A DNA stretch of 64,000 nucleotides from a bacterium (GTDB lineage Bacteria > Verrucomicrobiota > Verrucomicrobiia > Limisphaerales > UBA11358): positions 1 through 64,000 of the forward strand of contig JAKAFL010000001.1 in NCBI GenBank assembly GCA_021817945.1. Reading direction: 5' to 3'. The notes beneath the pieces are model-generated. The model was given only the letters and a program-made list of their open reading frames with translations, was not told the origin of the DNA and did no database searches. The translations under genes were made by a program, and so were the position numbers. Positions 28,782-36,610 of the stretch are shown here, piece after piece (position 1 is the first letter of the stretch; each line of letters starts with the position of its first letter).

Positions 28782-30086
28782 ATGAACTACGCTGAAACCT
28801 TGTCTTATCTGTATGGGTTGAGCTTGTTTGGCGCCCATTTTGGGCTCGCCACCACGGAAGCCCTGGCTGCGATGATGGGCAATCCCCACCAACGACTCCG
28901 ATTCATACATGTGGCCGGCACCAACGGCAAGGGATCCACTTGCGCCATGCTGGAATCCGTGTACCGGGAGGCGGGTCTCCGCGTGGGCCTTTATACCTCT
29001 CCACACCTGGCCTGTTTTCGTGAACGCATCCAAGTGAACCGCGCTTGCATTTCTGAGCAGGAGCTTGTCCGACTGGCCACGCTGTTGCGCAAGGCCGCTG
29101 ATGAACGCCCGGTCACCCTTTTCGAATTCACCACCGTCATGGCCATGCGCCATTTTGCAGAACAAAACTGCGAACTCGTGATTTGGGAAGCGGGTCTCGG
29201 CGGCAGGCTGGATGCCACCAATATCGTCACGCCCCTGGCCAGCGTGATCACCAACATTGCCTTGGATCACCAACAGTGGCTGGGCGACACCACCGCCAAG
29301 ATTGCGCGAGAAAAAGCAGGCATCATCAAACCCGGAATTCCTGTCATCACCATGGTGGACGATGCGCCAGCGCTGACGGTCATCAAGGAGGAGGCTTTAA
29401 GGAAGGGATCACCTTTAATCAAAGTGGAGCCTCCAGCTCCTGGTTGGGCGTCAGATGGAACACCATCCTTTGATCCGGGCCTTGCGGGACAACACCAAAA
29501 GTGGAATGCGGCGGCAGCGCGGGCCACGGTGGAGGCCTTGCAAGGCGTTCTGCCGGTGCCCGAGGCGGCCTTGCGCCGGGGATTGGCCGGAGTGCAGTGG
29601 CCTGGACGCTTTCAAATCGTTCCCATGCCAAACGGAATAAAAATGGTTCTGGACGGCGCCCATAACCTTGCAGGAGTGGAGGCGTTGGCGCTGGCCTTGA
29701 AGGATTATTTCCCGGGCCAAAACAAAACTTTGATCCTCGGGGTTCTGGAGGATAAGGATTGGGCACCCATTTGCCACAGGTTGGCGCCCTTGGCGTCGCG
29801 CCTGATTATTGTTCCGGTTGCCAGTCCACGGTCTGCCAGACCTGTGGATCTGGCCAGGGAATGCATGGCAGCCAATCCGTCGGCGATGCTGTGTTGCGCA
29901 GGGGGCATGGCAGAAGCGCTTGCCAAAGCCGGAGGGGATGGGTTGGTAATCGTCACGGGATCCCTGTATTTGGTGGGTGAAGCGATGGAAATACTGGGCT
30001 TGTTGCCCGGGGACGGGGCGCGATCCCTGAATGACTGGGGAACGGGCAGGGATGATAAAGTTAATTTTAAAGGTAAGGCAGAATGA
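28782..30086 (+). CDS. folC: Folylpolyglutamate synthase / dihydrofolate synthase
   Basis: Adds glutamate to dihydropteroate and/or to folates in the cytoplasm. The product is about 434 aa, a normal length. It contains the Mur-ligase-type P-loop VAGTNGKGSTCAMLES, the conserved GLYTSPHLACFRERI, the EAGLGGRLDATN motif and the C-terminal KMVLDGAHNLAGVEALA. I chose the ATG at 28782, preceded by GGAAAGGA, one of the better ribosome-binding sites in the window, over the ORF-track start at 28740. Whether the enzyme has both activities cannot be told from sequence alone. Confidence 0.95.
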   Translation: MNYAETLSYLYGLSLFGAHFGLATTEALAAMMGNPHQRLRFIHVAGTNGKGSTCAMLESVYREAGLRVGLYTSPHLACFRERIQVNRACISEQELVRLATLLRKAADERPVTLFEFTTVMAMRHFAEQNCELVIWEAGLGGRLDATNIVTPLASVITNIALDHQQWLGDTTAKIAREKAGIIKPGIPVITMVDDAPALTVIKEEALRKGSPLIKVEPPAPGWASDGTPSFDPGLAGQHQKWNAAAARATVEALQGVLPVPEAALRRGLAGVQWPGRFQIVPMPNGIKMVLDGAHNLAGVEALALALKDYFPGQNKTLILGVLEDKDWAPICHRLAPLASRLIIVPVASPRSARPVDLARECMAANPSAMLCCAGGMAEALAKAGGDGLVIVTGSLYLVGEAMEILGLLPGDGARSLNDWGTGRDDKVNFKGKAE

Positions 30087-30163
30087 TTTTTTGCTGGGCC
30101 GCAGATATATTCTTGATTCTAATTAGGTGTCCGCGCATATTAGCCCAACTGAAAAACTGATCT

Positions 30164-30994
30164 ATGGCCCTCTCAAGTTTGCCAGCACAACGGCCTTTTG
30201 GCGTAACCACCCGTACGGACGCCTGGTGGATGCAGCCGTTGCTGGTGTTCCTCGGGTTTTCCGCGTTCATTATTTATTCCACCTGGGCGGCATTTCATCC
30301 CCTGGCGAATGGGACATGTGCCTACTATTATGACGGCAACGGGGCGGATTATCTTTCGCCGTTTTTCTCGCCGGAGATTTTTGGATACACCAAGCACGCC
30401 TGGTTTGGACCCAAGCCGGGTTGGTGGCCGGGTTGGCTTATGTTTTCACCGGCTTTTTTGGTTCTTTGGGCCCCTGCTGGTTTTCGTTTTACCTGCTATT
30501 ATTACCGAGGCGCCTATTACAAGGCCTTCTGGGCTGATCCCATCAACTGTGCGGTGGGTGAATCCAGGAAAAAGTTCCTGGGAGAGCGTTATTTCCCCCT
30601 TATTCTGCAAAATATTCACCGCTATTTCTTTTATCTCGCTGCGATTTTCGTGTTGATCCTGGCGTATGATGGCTGGCAGGCGCTTTGGTTTCAGGACAGC
30701 GCAGGCGGTAAACACCTCGGGGTGGGCGTTGGCACGCTGGTGATGCTGTTGAATCCCCTGTTTCTGGGCTTGTACACCTTTGGCTGCCATTCCCTGAGGC
30801 ACCTGGTAGGCGGGTTTTTGGATTCCAAATCCAAGGCGCCCACCTGTGCCAAGGCCTACAACTGCGTGAGCTGCCTGAACTCACGCCACATGATGTGGGC
30901 CTGGGTCAGCCTTTTCTGGGTGGGATTCACAGACCTTTATATTCGCCTGTGCGCCATGGGCAAAATCCATGACTTGGTTTTTTTCCATTTCTGA
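30164..30994 (+). CDS. sdhC: Succinate dehydrogenase membrane anchor, Sdh1-like
   Basis: A 276-aa inner-membrane protein with five or more hydrophobic segments, directly before sdhA (24-nt gap). It is much longer than the three-helix SdhC of proteobacteria. It resembles, from memory, the mycobacterial Sdh1-type anchor: FLGFSAFIIYSTWAAF, GFRFTCYYYRGAYYKAFW, FPLILQNIHRYFFYLAAIF and FGCHSLRHLVGG are shared features. The Cys/His pattern near the C-terminus (GCHSLRH, then CAKAYNCVSCLNSRH) is notable because Sdh1 of mycobacteria holds a membrane-embedded Rieske-type [2Fe-2S] cluster. By this analogy the complex should reduce menaquinone. The ligand assignment here is inference. Confidence 0.85.
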   Translation: MALSSLPAQRPFGVTTRTDAWWMQPLLVFLGFSAFIIYSTWAAFHPLANGTCAYYYDGNGADYLSPFFSPEIFGYTKHAWFGPKPGWWPGWLMFSPAFLVLWAPAGFRFTCYYYRGAYYKAFWADPINCAVGESRKKFLGERYFPLILQNIHRYFFYLAAIFVLILAYDGWQALWFQDSAGGKHLGVGVGTLVMLLNPLFLGLYTFGCHSLRHLVGGFLDSKSKAPTCAKAYNCVSCLNSRHMMWAWVSLFWVGFTDLYIRLCAMGKIHDLVFFHF

Positions 30995-31018
30995 TACGAA
31001 TCACAACCCATTCAAACT

Positions 31019-32842
31019 GTGGCAAACAACTACGAAACTCACGAGTACGACGTATTGGTCATTGGCGCGGGTGGCGCGGGATTGCGCGCCGCCATTGAGG
31101 CATCCGCAGCCGGTGTGAAGGTGGGGTTGATCTGCAAATCACTGCTGGGCAAGGCGCACACGGTGATGGCGGAGGGCGGAATGGCCGCCGCCATGGGCAA
31201 CGTGGACGACCGGGATAACTGGAAAGTGCATTTTGCGGACACCATGCGGGGCGGGCAATATGTCAATAACTGGCGAATGGCCGAACTGCATGCCATGGAG
31301 GCACCCGCGCGGGTGCGTGAATTGGAAGCCTGGGGTGCCGTGTTTGACCGCACCAAGGATGGCAGGATTTTGCAGCGTAATTTCGGAGGACATCGTTATC
31401 CGCGCTTGGCACATGTGGGCGACCGAACCGGGTTGGAAATGATCCGGACCCTCCAGGACCATGGCATTCACCAAGGCATAACCGTACACATGGAGTACAC
31501 CATTGTTTCACTGCTGAAAAATGGAGACCGCGTGGCGGGAGCATTTGGCTATGACAGGGAACGGGGTCGGTTTCGTATTTTCAAGGCAGGGGCTGTGGTG
31601 CTCTCCACCGGGGGCCTTGGCCGGGCGTATCGCGTGACCAGTAATTCATGGGAAGGAACTGGCGATGGGGTGTCCCTCGCCTACCACGCTGGCGCTGAAT
31701 TGCTGGACATGGAGTTTATTCAATTTCATCCCACAGGAATGATATGGCCGCCAAGTGTGATGGGCATCCTGGTTACTGAAGGGGTGCGAGGCGAGGGGGG
31801 GGTATTGCGCAACAAGGAAGGTAAGCGATTCATGTTCGATGACATTCCTGACAATTACAAATCCCAGACCTCCATGGATCCGGAGGAGGGATGGCGATAT
31901 ACCCAGGGAGACAAATCCGCACGGCGCCCGCCTGAACTCCTCACCCGTGACCACGTGGCGCGCTGCATCATGCGCGAGGTGAAGGCAGGGCGGGGCAGCC
32001 CGCATGGGGGCGTTTTCCTGGATATCGCATGGATCAAGGAAAAAATTCCCAACGCCGCAGAACATATCAAGAAAAAGCTGCCCTCCATGTACCACCAGTT
32101 TATGCAACTGGCCAACCTGGACATTACGCGTGAACCCATGGAGATAGGCCCAACGACCCACTATGCGATGGGCGGCATCCGGGTGAATGGAGACACCCAA
32201 GCCACCAATGTTCCCGGCTTGTTTGCCGCAGGTGAATGCGCGGCCGGACTGCACGGCGCCAACCGTTTGGGCGGCAATTCCCTTTCCGATCTCCTGGTGT
32301 TTGGCAAACGGGCTGGCGAGCACGCTGCCCAATTCGCGCGCAACCAGCAAAAAGTTTCCGTGGATGATGCTCAAATAGAGGCTGCGGCACGCGAAGCTTT
32401 GGAACCCTTTGAACGACCCGTCAGCCAGTCCGGAGAAGGACCCTACCAGGTTCAATATGCCCTTCAAAATGTCATGCAGGATTGTGTGGGTATCGTGCGG
32501 GTGCAGAACGAAATGGAACGGGCGCTCGATGAAATTGGAAAACTAAAGAAACGCGCCTCGCAGGTGGCGGTGCAGGGGCACCGCGAGTACAACCCGGGCT
32601 GGCATACCGCGCTGGATTTGAAAAACCTGCTCACCTGCGCCGAGGCCATCACCCTCTGCTCCTTGGACCGCAAGGAAAGCAGGGGTGGCCATTTCCGCGA
32701 TGATTTTCCCAACAAAGACCCCGAAAGCGCCAAGTACAACGCCATTGTGAGCAAAGCGCCTGATGGTTCAATGAAGTTGCGCCGGGAAATCATTCCCCCG
32801 CTCCCGGATCACCTGAAGCAGGTCATTGAAGAAATGAAGTAG
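31019..32842 (+). CDS. sdhA: Succinate dehydrogenase / fumarate reductase flavoprotein
   Basis: The catalytic subunit carrying covalent FAD, on the cytoplasmic face of the membrane complex. The 607-aa product has the Rossmann start YDVLVIGAGGAGLRAAIEA, the flavin-binding region with KSLLGKAHTVMAEGGMAAAM, the substrate site FIQFHPTGMIWPP, and ATNVPGLFAAGECAAGLHGANRLGGNS. The SVMAEGG-type segment here reads TVMAEGG, so the usual flavin-linking His (HTVMAEGG) is retained. GTG at 31019 is used. It sits between the anchor gene and the iron-sulfur gene in the order C-A-B. The physiological direction (succinate oxidation or fumarate reduction) is not fixed by sequence. Confidence 0.97.
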   Translation: MANNYETHEYDVLVIGAGGAGLRAAIEASAAGVKVGLICKSLLGKAHTVMAEGGMAAAMGNVDDRDNWKVHFADTMRGGQYVNNWRMAELHAMEAPARVRELEAWGAVFDRTKDGRILQRNFGGHRYPRLAHVGDRTGLEMIRTLQDHGIHQGITVHMEYTIVSLLKNGDRVAGAFGYDRERGRFRIFKAGAVVLSTGGLGRAYRVTSNSWEGTGDGVSLAYHAGAELLDMEFIQFHPTGMIWPPSVMGILVTEGVRGEGGVLRNKEGKRFMFDDIPDNYKSQTSMDPEEGWRYTQGDKSARRPPELLTRDHVARCIMREVKAGRGSPHGGVFLDIAWIKEKIPNAAEHIKKKLPSMYHQFMQLANLDITREPMEIGPTTHYAMGGIRVNGDTQATNVPGLFAAGECAAGLHGANRLGGNSLSDLLVFGKRAGEHAAQFARNQQKVSVDDAQIEAAAREALEPFERPVSQSGEGPYQVQYALQNVMQDCVGIVRVQNEMERALDEIGKLKKRASQVAVQGHREYNPGWHTALDLKNLLTCAEAITLCSLDRKESRGGHFRDDFPNKDPESAKYNAIVSKAPDGSMKLRREIIPPLPDHLKQVIEEMK

Positions 32843-32904
32843 GGAATGGGGCGGGAATTCTGAACAGCAGCGCTCTTTCGGCGAATGGATTAACGAGATT
32901 GAAC

Positions 32905-33651
32905 ATGAAAACCGTCACATTCAAAATCTGGCGCGGGGATGCCAACGGAGGCAAGACCGTGGATTACACCACCGAGATCACCGAGGGCTTGGTGGTGTTG
33001 GACGTGGTTCACAAGATTCAAGCCACCCAGGCCAATGACCTGGCCTGCCGATGGAATTGCAAGGCTGGCAAATGCGGTTCCTGTGCCGCTGAAATCAATG
33101 GAGTACCCCGGCTGATGTGTATGACGCGCATGGATACCCTGCCAGTGGACAAGCCGGTGACCGTTGAGCCCATGCGGTCCTTTCCAAACGTCCGGGATCT
33201 TGCCACGGATGTGTCTTGGAATTTCCGGGTGAAACAAAAAATCAAAAAATTCAAGCCTCGAGCGCCCGACGCACCTGATGGCACCTGGCGGATGCAGCAG
33301 GAGGATGTGGACCGGGTTCAGGAGCTTCGCAAGTGCATTGAATGTTTCCTTTGCCAGGACGTCTGCCACGTCCTCAGGGACCATCACAAGCATGAGGAAT
33401 TCATCGGGCCCCGTTTTCTGGCTTACACTGCGGCCCTGGAAATGCACCCGCTCGATACCGAAGACCGCCTGCCAGAACTGCGCCAGGCGCAGGGTATCGG
33501 TTTCTGCAACATCACAAAATGTTGCACTAAGGTCTGCCCGGAGCACATCGCCATCACCGATAATGCCATCATCCCGCTGAAAGAGCGCGTGGTGGACCGC
33601 TATTATGACCCACTGGGGTGGTTGTGGAAAAAAATCCGCCCCCAAGGGTGA
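32905..33651 (+). CDS. sdhB: Succinate dehydrogenase / fumarate reductase iron-sulfur subunit
   Basis: Transfers electrons from the flavoprotein to the membrane quinone site. The 248-aa product carries all three centres. CKAGKCGSCAAEING with a later LMCMTRM gives the [2Fe-2S] site, CIECFLCQDVCHVLR begins the [4Fe-4S] site, and KCCTKVCPEHI belongs to the [3Fe-4S] site. The ATG at 32905 was chosen over TTG at 32899. It lies 62 nt after sdhA. A terminator-like hairpin overlaps the stop codon, closing the sdhCAB transcript. Confidence 0.96.
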   Translation: MKTVTFKIWRGDANGGKTVDYTTEITEGLVVLDVVHKIQATQANDLACRWNCKAGKCGSCAAEINGVPRLMCMTRMDTLPVDKPVTVEPMRSFPNVRDLATDVSWNFRVKQKIKKFKPRAPDAPDGTWRMQQEDVDRVQELRKCIECFLCQDVCHVLRDHHKHEEFIGPRFLAYTAALEMHPLDTEDRLPELRQAQGIGFCNITKCCTKVCPEHIAITDNAIIPLKERVVDRYYDPLGWLWKKIRPQG

Positions 33652-33674
33652 ACTCCAAGGGCGGATTGCAGTTT
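33633..33674 (+). terminator. Terminator-like hairpin ending sdhCAB
   Basis: AATCCGCCC (33633-33641) pairs perfectly with GGGCGGATT (33659-33667) across a 17-nt loop. It is followed by GCAGTTTT, a weak T tract. The first arm lies inside the end of sdhB and the stop codon is in the loop. Confidence 0.6.
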
Positions 33675-33725
33675 TATCAAATAAAAATGCAAAAGCAGCA
33701 TGGTCTCAAATCTGCCTGGTGGTGT

Positions 33726-33806
33726 ATGTTGGATAACAAGCCGCCTGCCCGGAAAAATTGATCCAACATGCGGGCAGGGGTTTCGGGTGTGGTGTTCCGA
33801 TGAACG
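33726..33806 (+). promoter_or_regulatory. Interleaved inverted repeats in the uxaC leader
   Basis: ATGTTGGAT (33726-33734) pairs perfectly with ATCCAACAT (33761-33769), and CCTGCCCG (33744-33751) pairs perfectly with CGGGCAGG (33771-33778). The order A-B-A'-B' means the two stems cross. Because A' and B' are only one nucleotide apart, they probably form alternatives rather than a classical pseudoknot. Just downstream TGTTC-CGAT-GAACG (33793-33806) is a near-perfect dyad. All lie within 145 nt before the uxaC start, so a switch or operator for uxaC is plausible. Confidence 0.5.
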
Positions 33807-33868
33807 GGTTTGAAAACCTTGGCCATGAATCCCGGGCCGGGTGATGACTGACAAGAAAACATGCTGCC

Positions 33869-35278
33869 ATGAGTTTTATCCACGAAGATTTTCTGTTGAA
33901 AAGCAAGCCGGCGCGCCGGCTGTACCATGAATTTGCCGCCAACGAGCCGATTCTGGATTATCATTGCCATCTTTCCCCACGGGACATTGCGGAAAATCGG
34001 CAATTCAAGAACCTCCACGAAATCTGGCTAGAAGGCGACCATTACAAATGGCGCGCCATGAGAACCAACGGGGTTTCCGAGGAATACGTCACAGGTAAGG
34101 CCACGCCGCGGGAGAAATTCATGGCGTGGGCGCGCACGGTGCCTCAAACCCTGCGTAATCCCCTTTACCATTGGACACACCTGGAGCTCAAACGTTACTT
34201 CGGCATCCAGGAATTGCTCAATGAGGGAAATGCCGACCGCATCTGGCTGAAGACGGAGGAAAAACTGGCCGCACCGGCAATGAGCACTCAGGGAATTTTG
34301 AAGAAATTCAAGGTCAAGGTGGTCTGCACCACGGATGATCCGGTGGATGACTTGAAATACCACCGCAATTTTGCCGCAGTCGGTCATTCAACCCGAATGC
34401 TGCCCGCTTATCGCCCAGACAAGGCCCTTGCAGTTCATCAAGCGGATGGGTTCAAGCACTGGGTTGCAAGGCTGGCAGAGGCTGCCGACATGGAAATTTC
34501 CCAACTGGGCGACTTTCTCAAGGCTTTGGAAAAAAGGCATGATTTTTTTCATTCCCATGGATGCCGCCTTTCGGACCACGGCATGAACCACTGCTTTTCC
34601 GAGGATTGCACGGAAAAAATGGCGGTGGGCATTTTTGCCCGGGCTCTTCAGGGACGCGCCGCTTCGCCCGATGAACACTCGCGGTTTGCTTCATTCATGA
34701 TGCTTTTTTTCGGACGGTTGGATGCCAGTCGCGGTTGGACCAAGCAACTCCATCTCGGCGCCTTGAGAAGCGCCAACACGCGCTTGTTAAAAACCCTGGG
34801 CCCGGATACAGGATTCGATTCGATTGGGGATTTTCCACAGGCTGCCAGCCTGGCGCTTTATCTGGACCGTCTGGATTCAGAAAATGCGCTGCCTAAAACC
34901 ATTCTCTACAACCTGAATCCGGCCGACAATTATGTGTTCGCATCCATGATTGGAAATTTTCAGGATGGGTCAGTGGCTGGAAAAATTCAATTTGGGTCGG
35001 GATGGTGGTTTCTGGATCAAAAGGAGGGGATGGAATGGCAGATGAATGCCTTGTCCAATCTCGGCTTATTGTCCCGTTTTGTGGGCATGATCACCGACTC
35101 CCGTTCCTTCATGAGCTATTGCAGGCACGAGTATTTCAGGCGCACCCTCTGCAATTTGGTGGGGCGCGATATTAAAAATGGGGAAATACCCGATGATGAC
35201 GACCTGGTGGGCCCCATGATTCGCAATATCTGTTACACCAACGCCCGGGATATTCTGCAATTCCCTGGAGTGAAATAG
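33869..35278 (+). CDS. uxaC: Glucuronate isomerase
   Basis: Isomerises D-glucuronate to D-fructuronate (and galacturonate to tagaturonate), the first step of uronate catabolism. At 469 aa it is full length. The amidohydrolase-like fold shows LDYHCHLSPRDIAENRQF, with the metal-binding HxH, then WKWRAMR-like DHYKWRAMRTNGV. Further matches are VVCTTDDPVDDLKYH, LHLGALRSANTR and FVGMITDSRSFMSYCRHEYF. No other uronate genes (uxuA, uxaB, kdgK) are nearby, so the pathway must be completed elsewhere. The leader carries unusual crossed repeats. Confidence 0.95.
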   Translation: MSFIHEDFLLKSKPARRLYHEFAANEPILDYHCHLSPRDIAENRQFKNLHEIWLEGDHYKWRAMRTNGVSEEYVTGKATPREKFMAWARTVPQTLRNPLYHWTHLELKRYFGIQELLNEGNADRIWLKTEEKLAAPAMSTQGILKKFKVKVVCTTDDPVDDLKYHRNFAAVGHSTRMLPAYRPDKALAVHQADGFKHWVARLAEAADMEISQLGDFLKALEKRHDFFHSHGCRLSDHGMNHCFSEDCTEKMAVGIFARALQGRAASPDEHSRFASFMMLFFGRLDASRGWTKQLHLGALRSANTRLLKTLGPDTGFDSIGDFPQAASLALYLDRLDSENALPKTILYNLNPADNYVFASMIGNFQDGSVAGKIQFGSGWWFLDQKEGMEWQMNALSNLGLLSRFVGMITDSRSFMSYCRHEYFRRTLCNLVGRDIKNGEIPDDDDLVGPMIRNICYTNARDILQFPGVK

Positions 35279-35335
35279 CGGGCAAGCCTGAGATTTGCCA
35301 GTGAACGAGGTGAAGGTTTCGCCCGTCAAACGATC

Positions 35336-36610
35336 TTAATTCAAGCGCACCACGCGATAAATCCTTGTGGGATTGGCCAGGGTGTCGGTCACGACCAAGC
35401 TGGCACGCGCAGCCGTGAGGGCCGGACCCAGGTTTTGCCAGGCTTCGGCAAAGCCGTTCCGAAATTGCGCCTGGTAACTTTTTCCGGCCACGGTTTTCCA
35501 GGAAAGTGTAATGACCGGGGAGGAGGAAGGGCTGCTGGCATTGATTTGGAACGGGACGATGACAGAGCGCACCAGTTCGTTATAGGTGTCTGAAACCAGC
35601 AGGGAGCCATCTCGGGCCAAAGCGAGTCCGAAAGGATTGTAAAACCGCCCCATGCCGTTGTTGCCATTCGCTGCGCCGACTTCACCAGAAGCGCCACTGA
35701 CGGTGGAAACGATGCCGTTGGTGTTGATTTCGCGGATGGTTTGGTTGAAGGAATCGGCCACAAACAGATCATCCCACTGGTCAAAAACCAGACCCGCCGG
35801 ACTGCGAAATCGGGCATTGGTCCTCTCGCCGTCAGAGGAGCCATCGCAGCCGGCTGATCCGGCAAAAGTGGTGACCACGGCATTGGAGGTGATCATTCGG
35901 AGGGTGTCGTTGTTGGCATCGCTCACAAATAAATTGCCTTGGGTATCGAAAGCCATTCCCAATGGGCCATTGAACTCGGCATTGGTGCCTGTGCCATCCT
36001 GGCTGCCCCAGATTTGCGGTTTGCCTGCGAAGGTGGAAACGATGCCGTTCGAAAGAAGCCTGATGCAATGGTTGCCACAATCGGCAATGAGCAGGGCGCC
36101 ATTGGGAGCCACGGCCAAGCCTTGGGGCGAGCTGAAGTGCGCCATTCCCGCTGGGCCATCGGCAAATCCTGGATAACCTGCAATGCCTGCAATGGTGGTA
36201 ACCATTCCACCTGGACTTATTTTGCGGATGGTGTTGTTGCCGGTGTCTGAAACGTACAAGTCACCGGAGGGATTTAAAGCCAGGCCGCTGGGGGCATTGA
36301 AAGCGGCGTTGGTGCCGGCCCCATCCGCCGTTCCACTGTTTCCCATGCGTCCGGCAAATACCATCACGAGTCCGTTGGTGGTGATTTCACGAATGACATG
36401 GTTTTGGGAATCTGCAATAAACAAGTCACCTTGGGGGTCGGTGACGATGGCTGCCGGGTCGTCAAAGGTTGCCTGGTCGGTGGGTCCATTGGTTTGGCCG
36501 GCAACAAGAAGCTGGCCAGCCAAAGTGGTCACAGAATCCTGGGCATGCAATCGCAGGGCCAGGTATAATGGCAGACCCAAGGAAAGGAATTTCAGAATCC
36601 TGGATTTCAT
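35336..36610 (-). CDS. Exported NHL-repeat beta-propeller protein
   Basis: A 424-aa protein with a Sec signal (MKSRILKFLSLGLPLYLALRLHAQ). It has about six NHL repeats of roughly 55 residues, for example GDLFIADSQNHVIREITTNG, GDLYVSDTGNNTIRKISPGG and DDLFVADSFNQTIREINTNG. A C-terminal beta domain of about 80 aa (SPVITLSWKTVAGKSYQAQF) resembles immunoglobulin-like ends of verrucomicrobial exported proteins. NHL propellers are usually binding scaffolds, so an enzymatic role is not indicated. The start overlaps the stop of the decaheme gene by 4 nt (ATGA), tying it to the electron-transfer operon, perhaps as an extracellular or periplasmic scaffold. Confidence 0.85.
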   Translation of the reverse strand: MKSRILKFLSLGLPLYLALRLHAQDSVTTLAGQLLVAGQTNGPTDQATFDDPAAIVTDPQGDLFIADSQNHVIREITTNGLVMVFAGRMGNSGTADGAGTNAAFNAPSGLALNPSGDLYVSDTGNNTIRKISPGGMVTTIAGIAGYPGFADGPAGMAHFSSPQGLAVAPNGALLIADCGNHCIRLLSNGIVSTFAGKPQIWGSQDGTGTNAEFNGPLGMAFDTQGNLFVSDANNDTLRMITSNAVVTTFAGSAGCDGSSDGERTNARFRSPAGLVFDQWDDLFVADSFNQTIREINTNGIVSTVSGASGEVGAANGNNGMGRFYNPFGLALARDGSLLVSDTYNELVRSVIVPFQINASSPSSSPVITLSWKTVAGKSYQAQFRNGFAEAWQNLGPALTAARASLVVTDTLANPTRIYRVVRLN

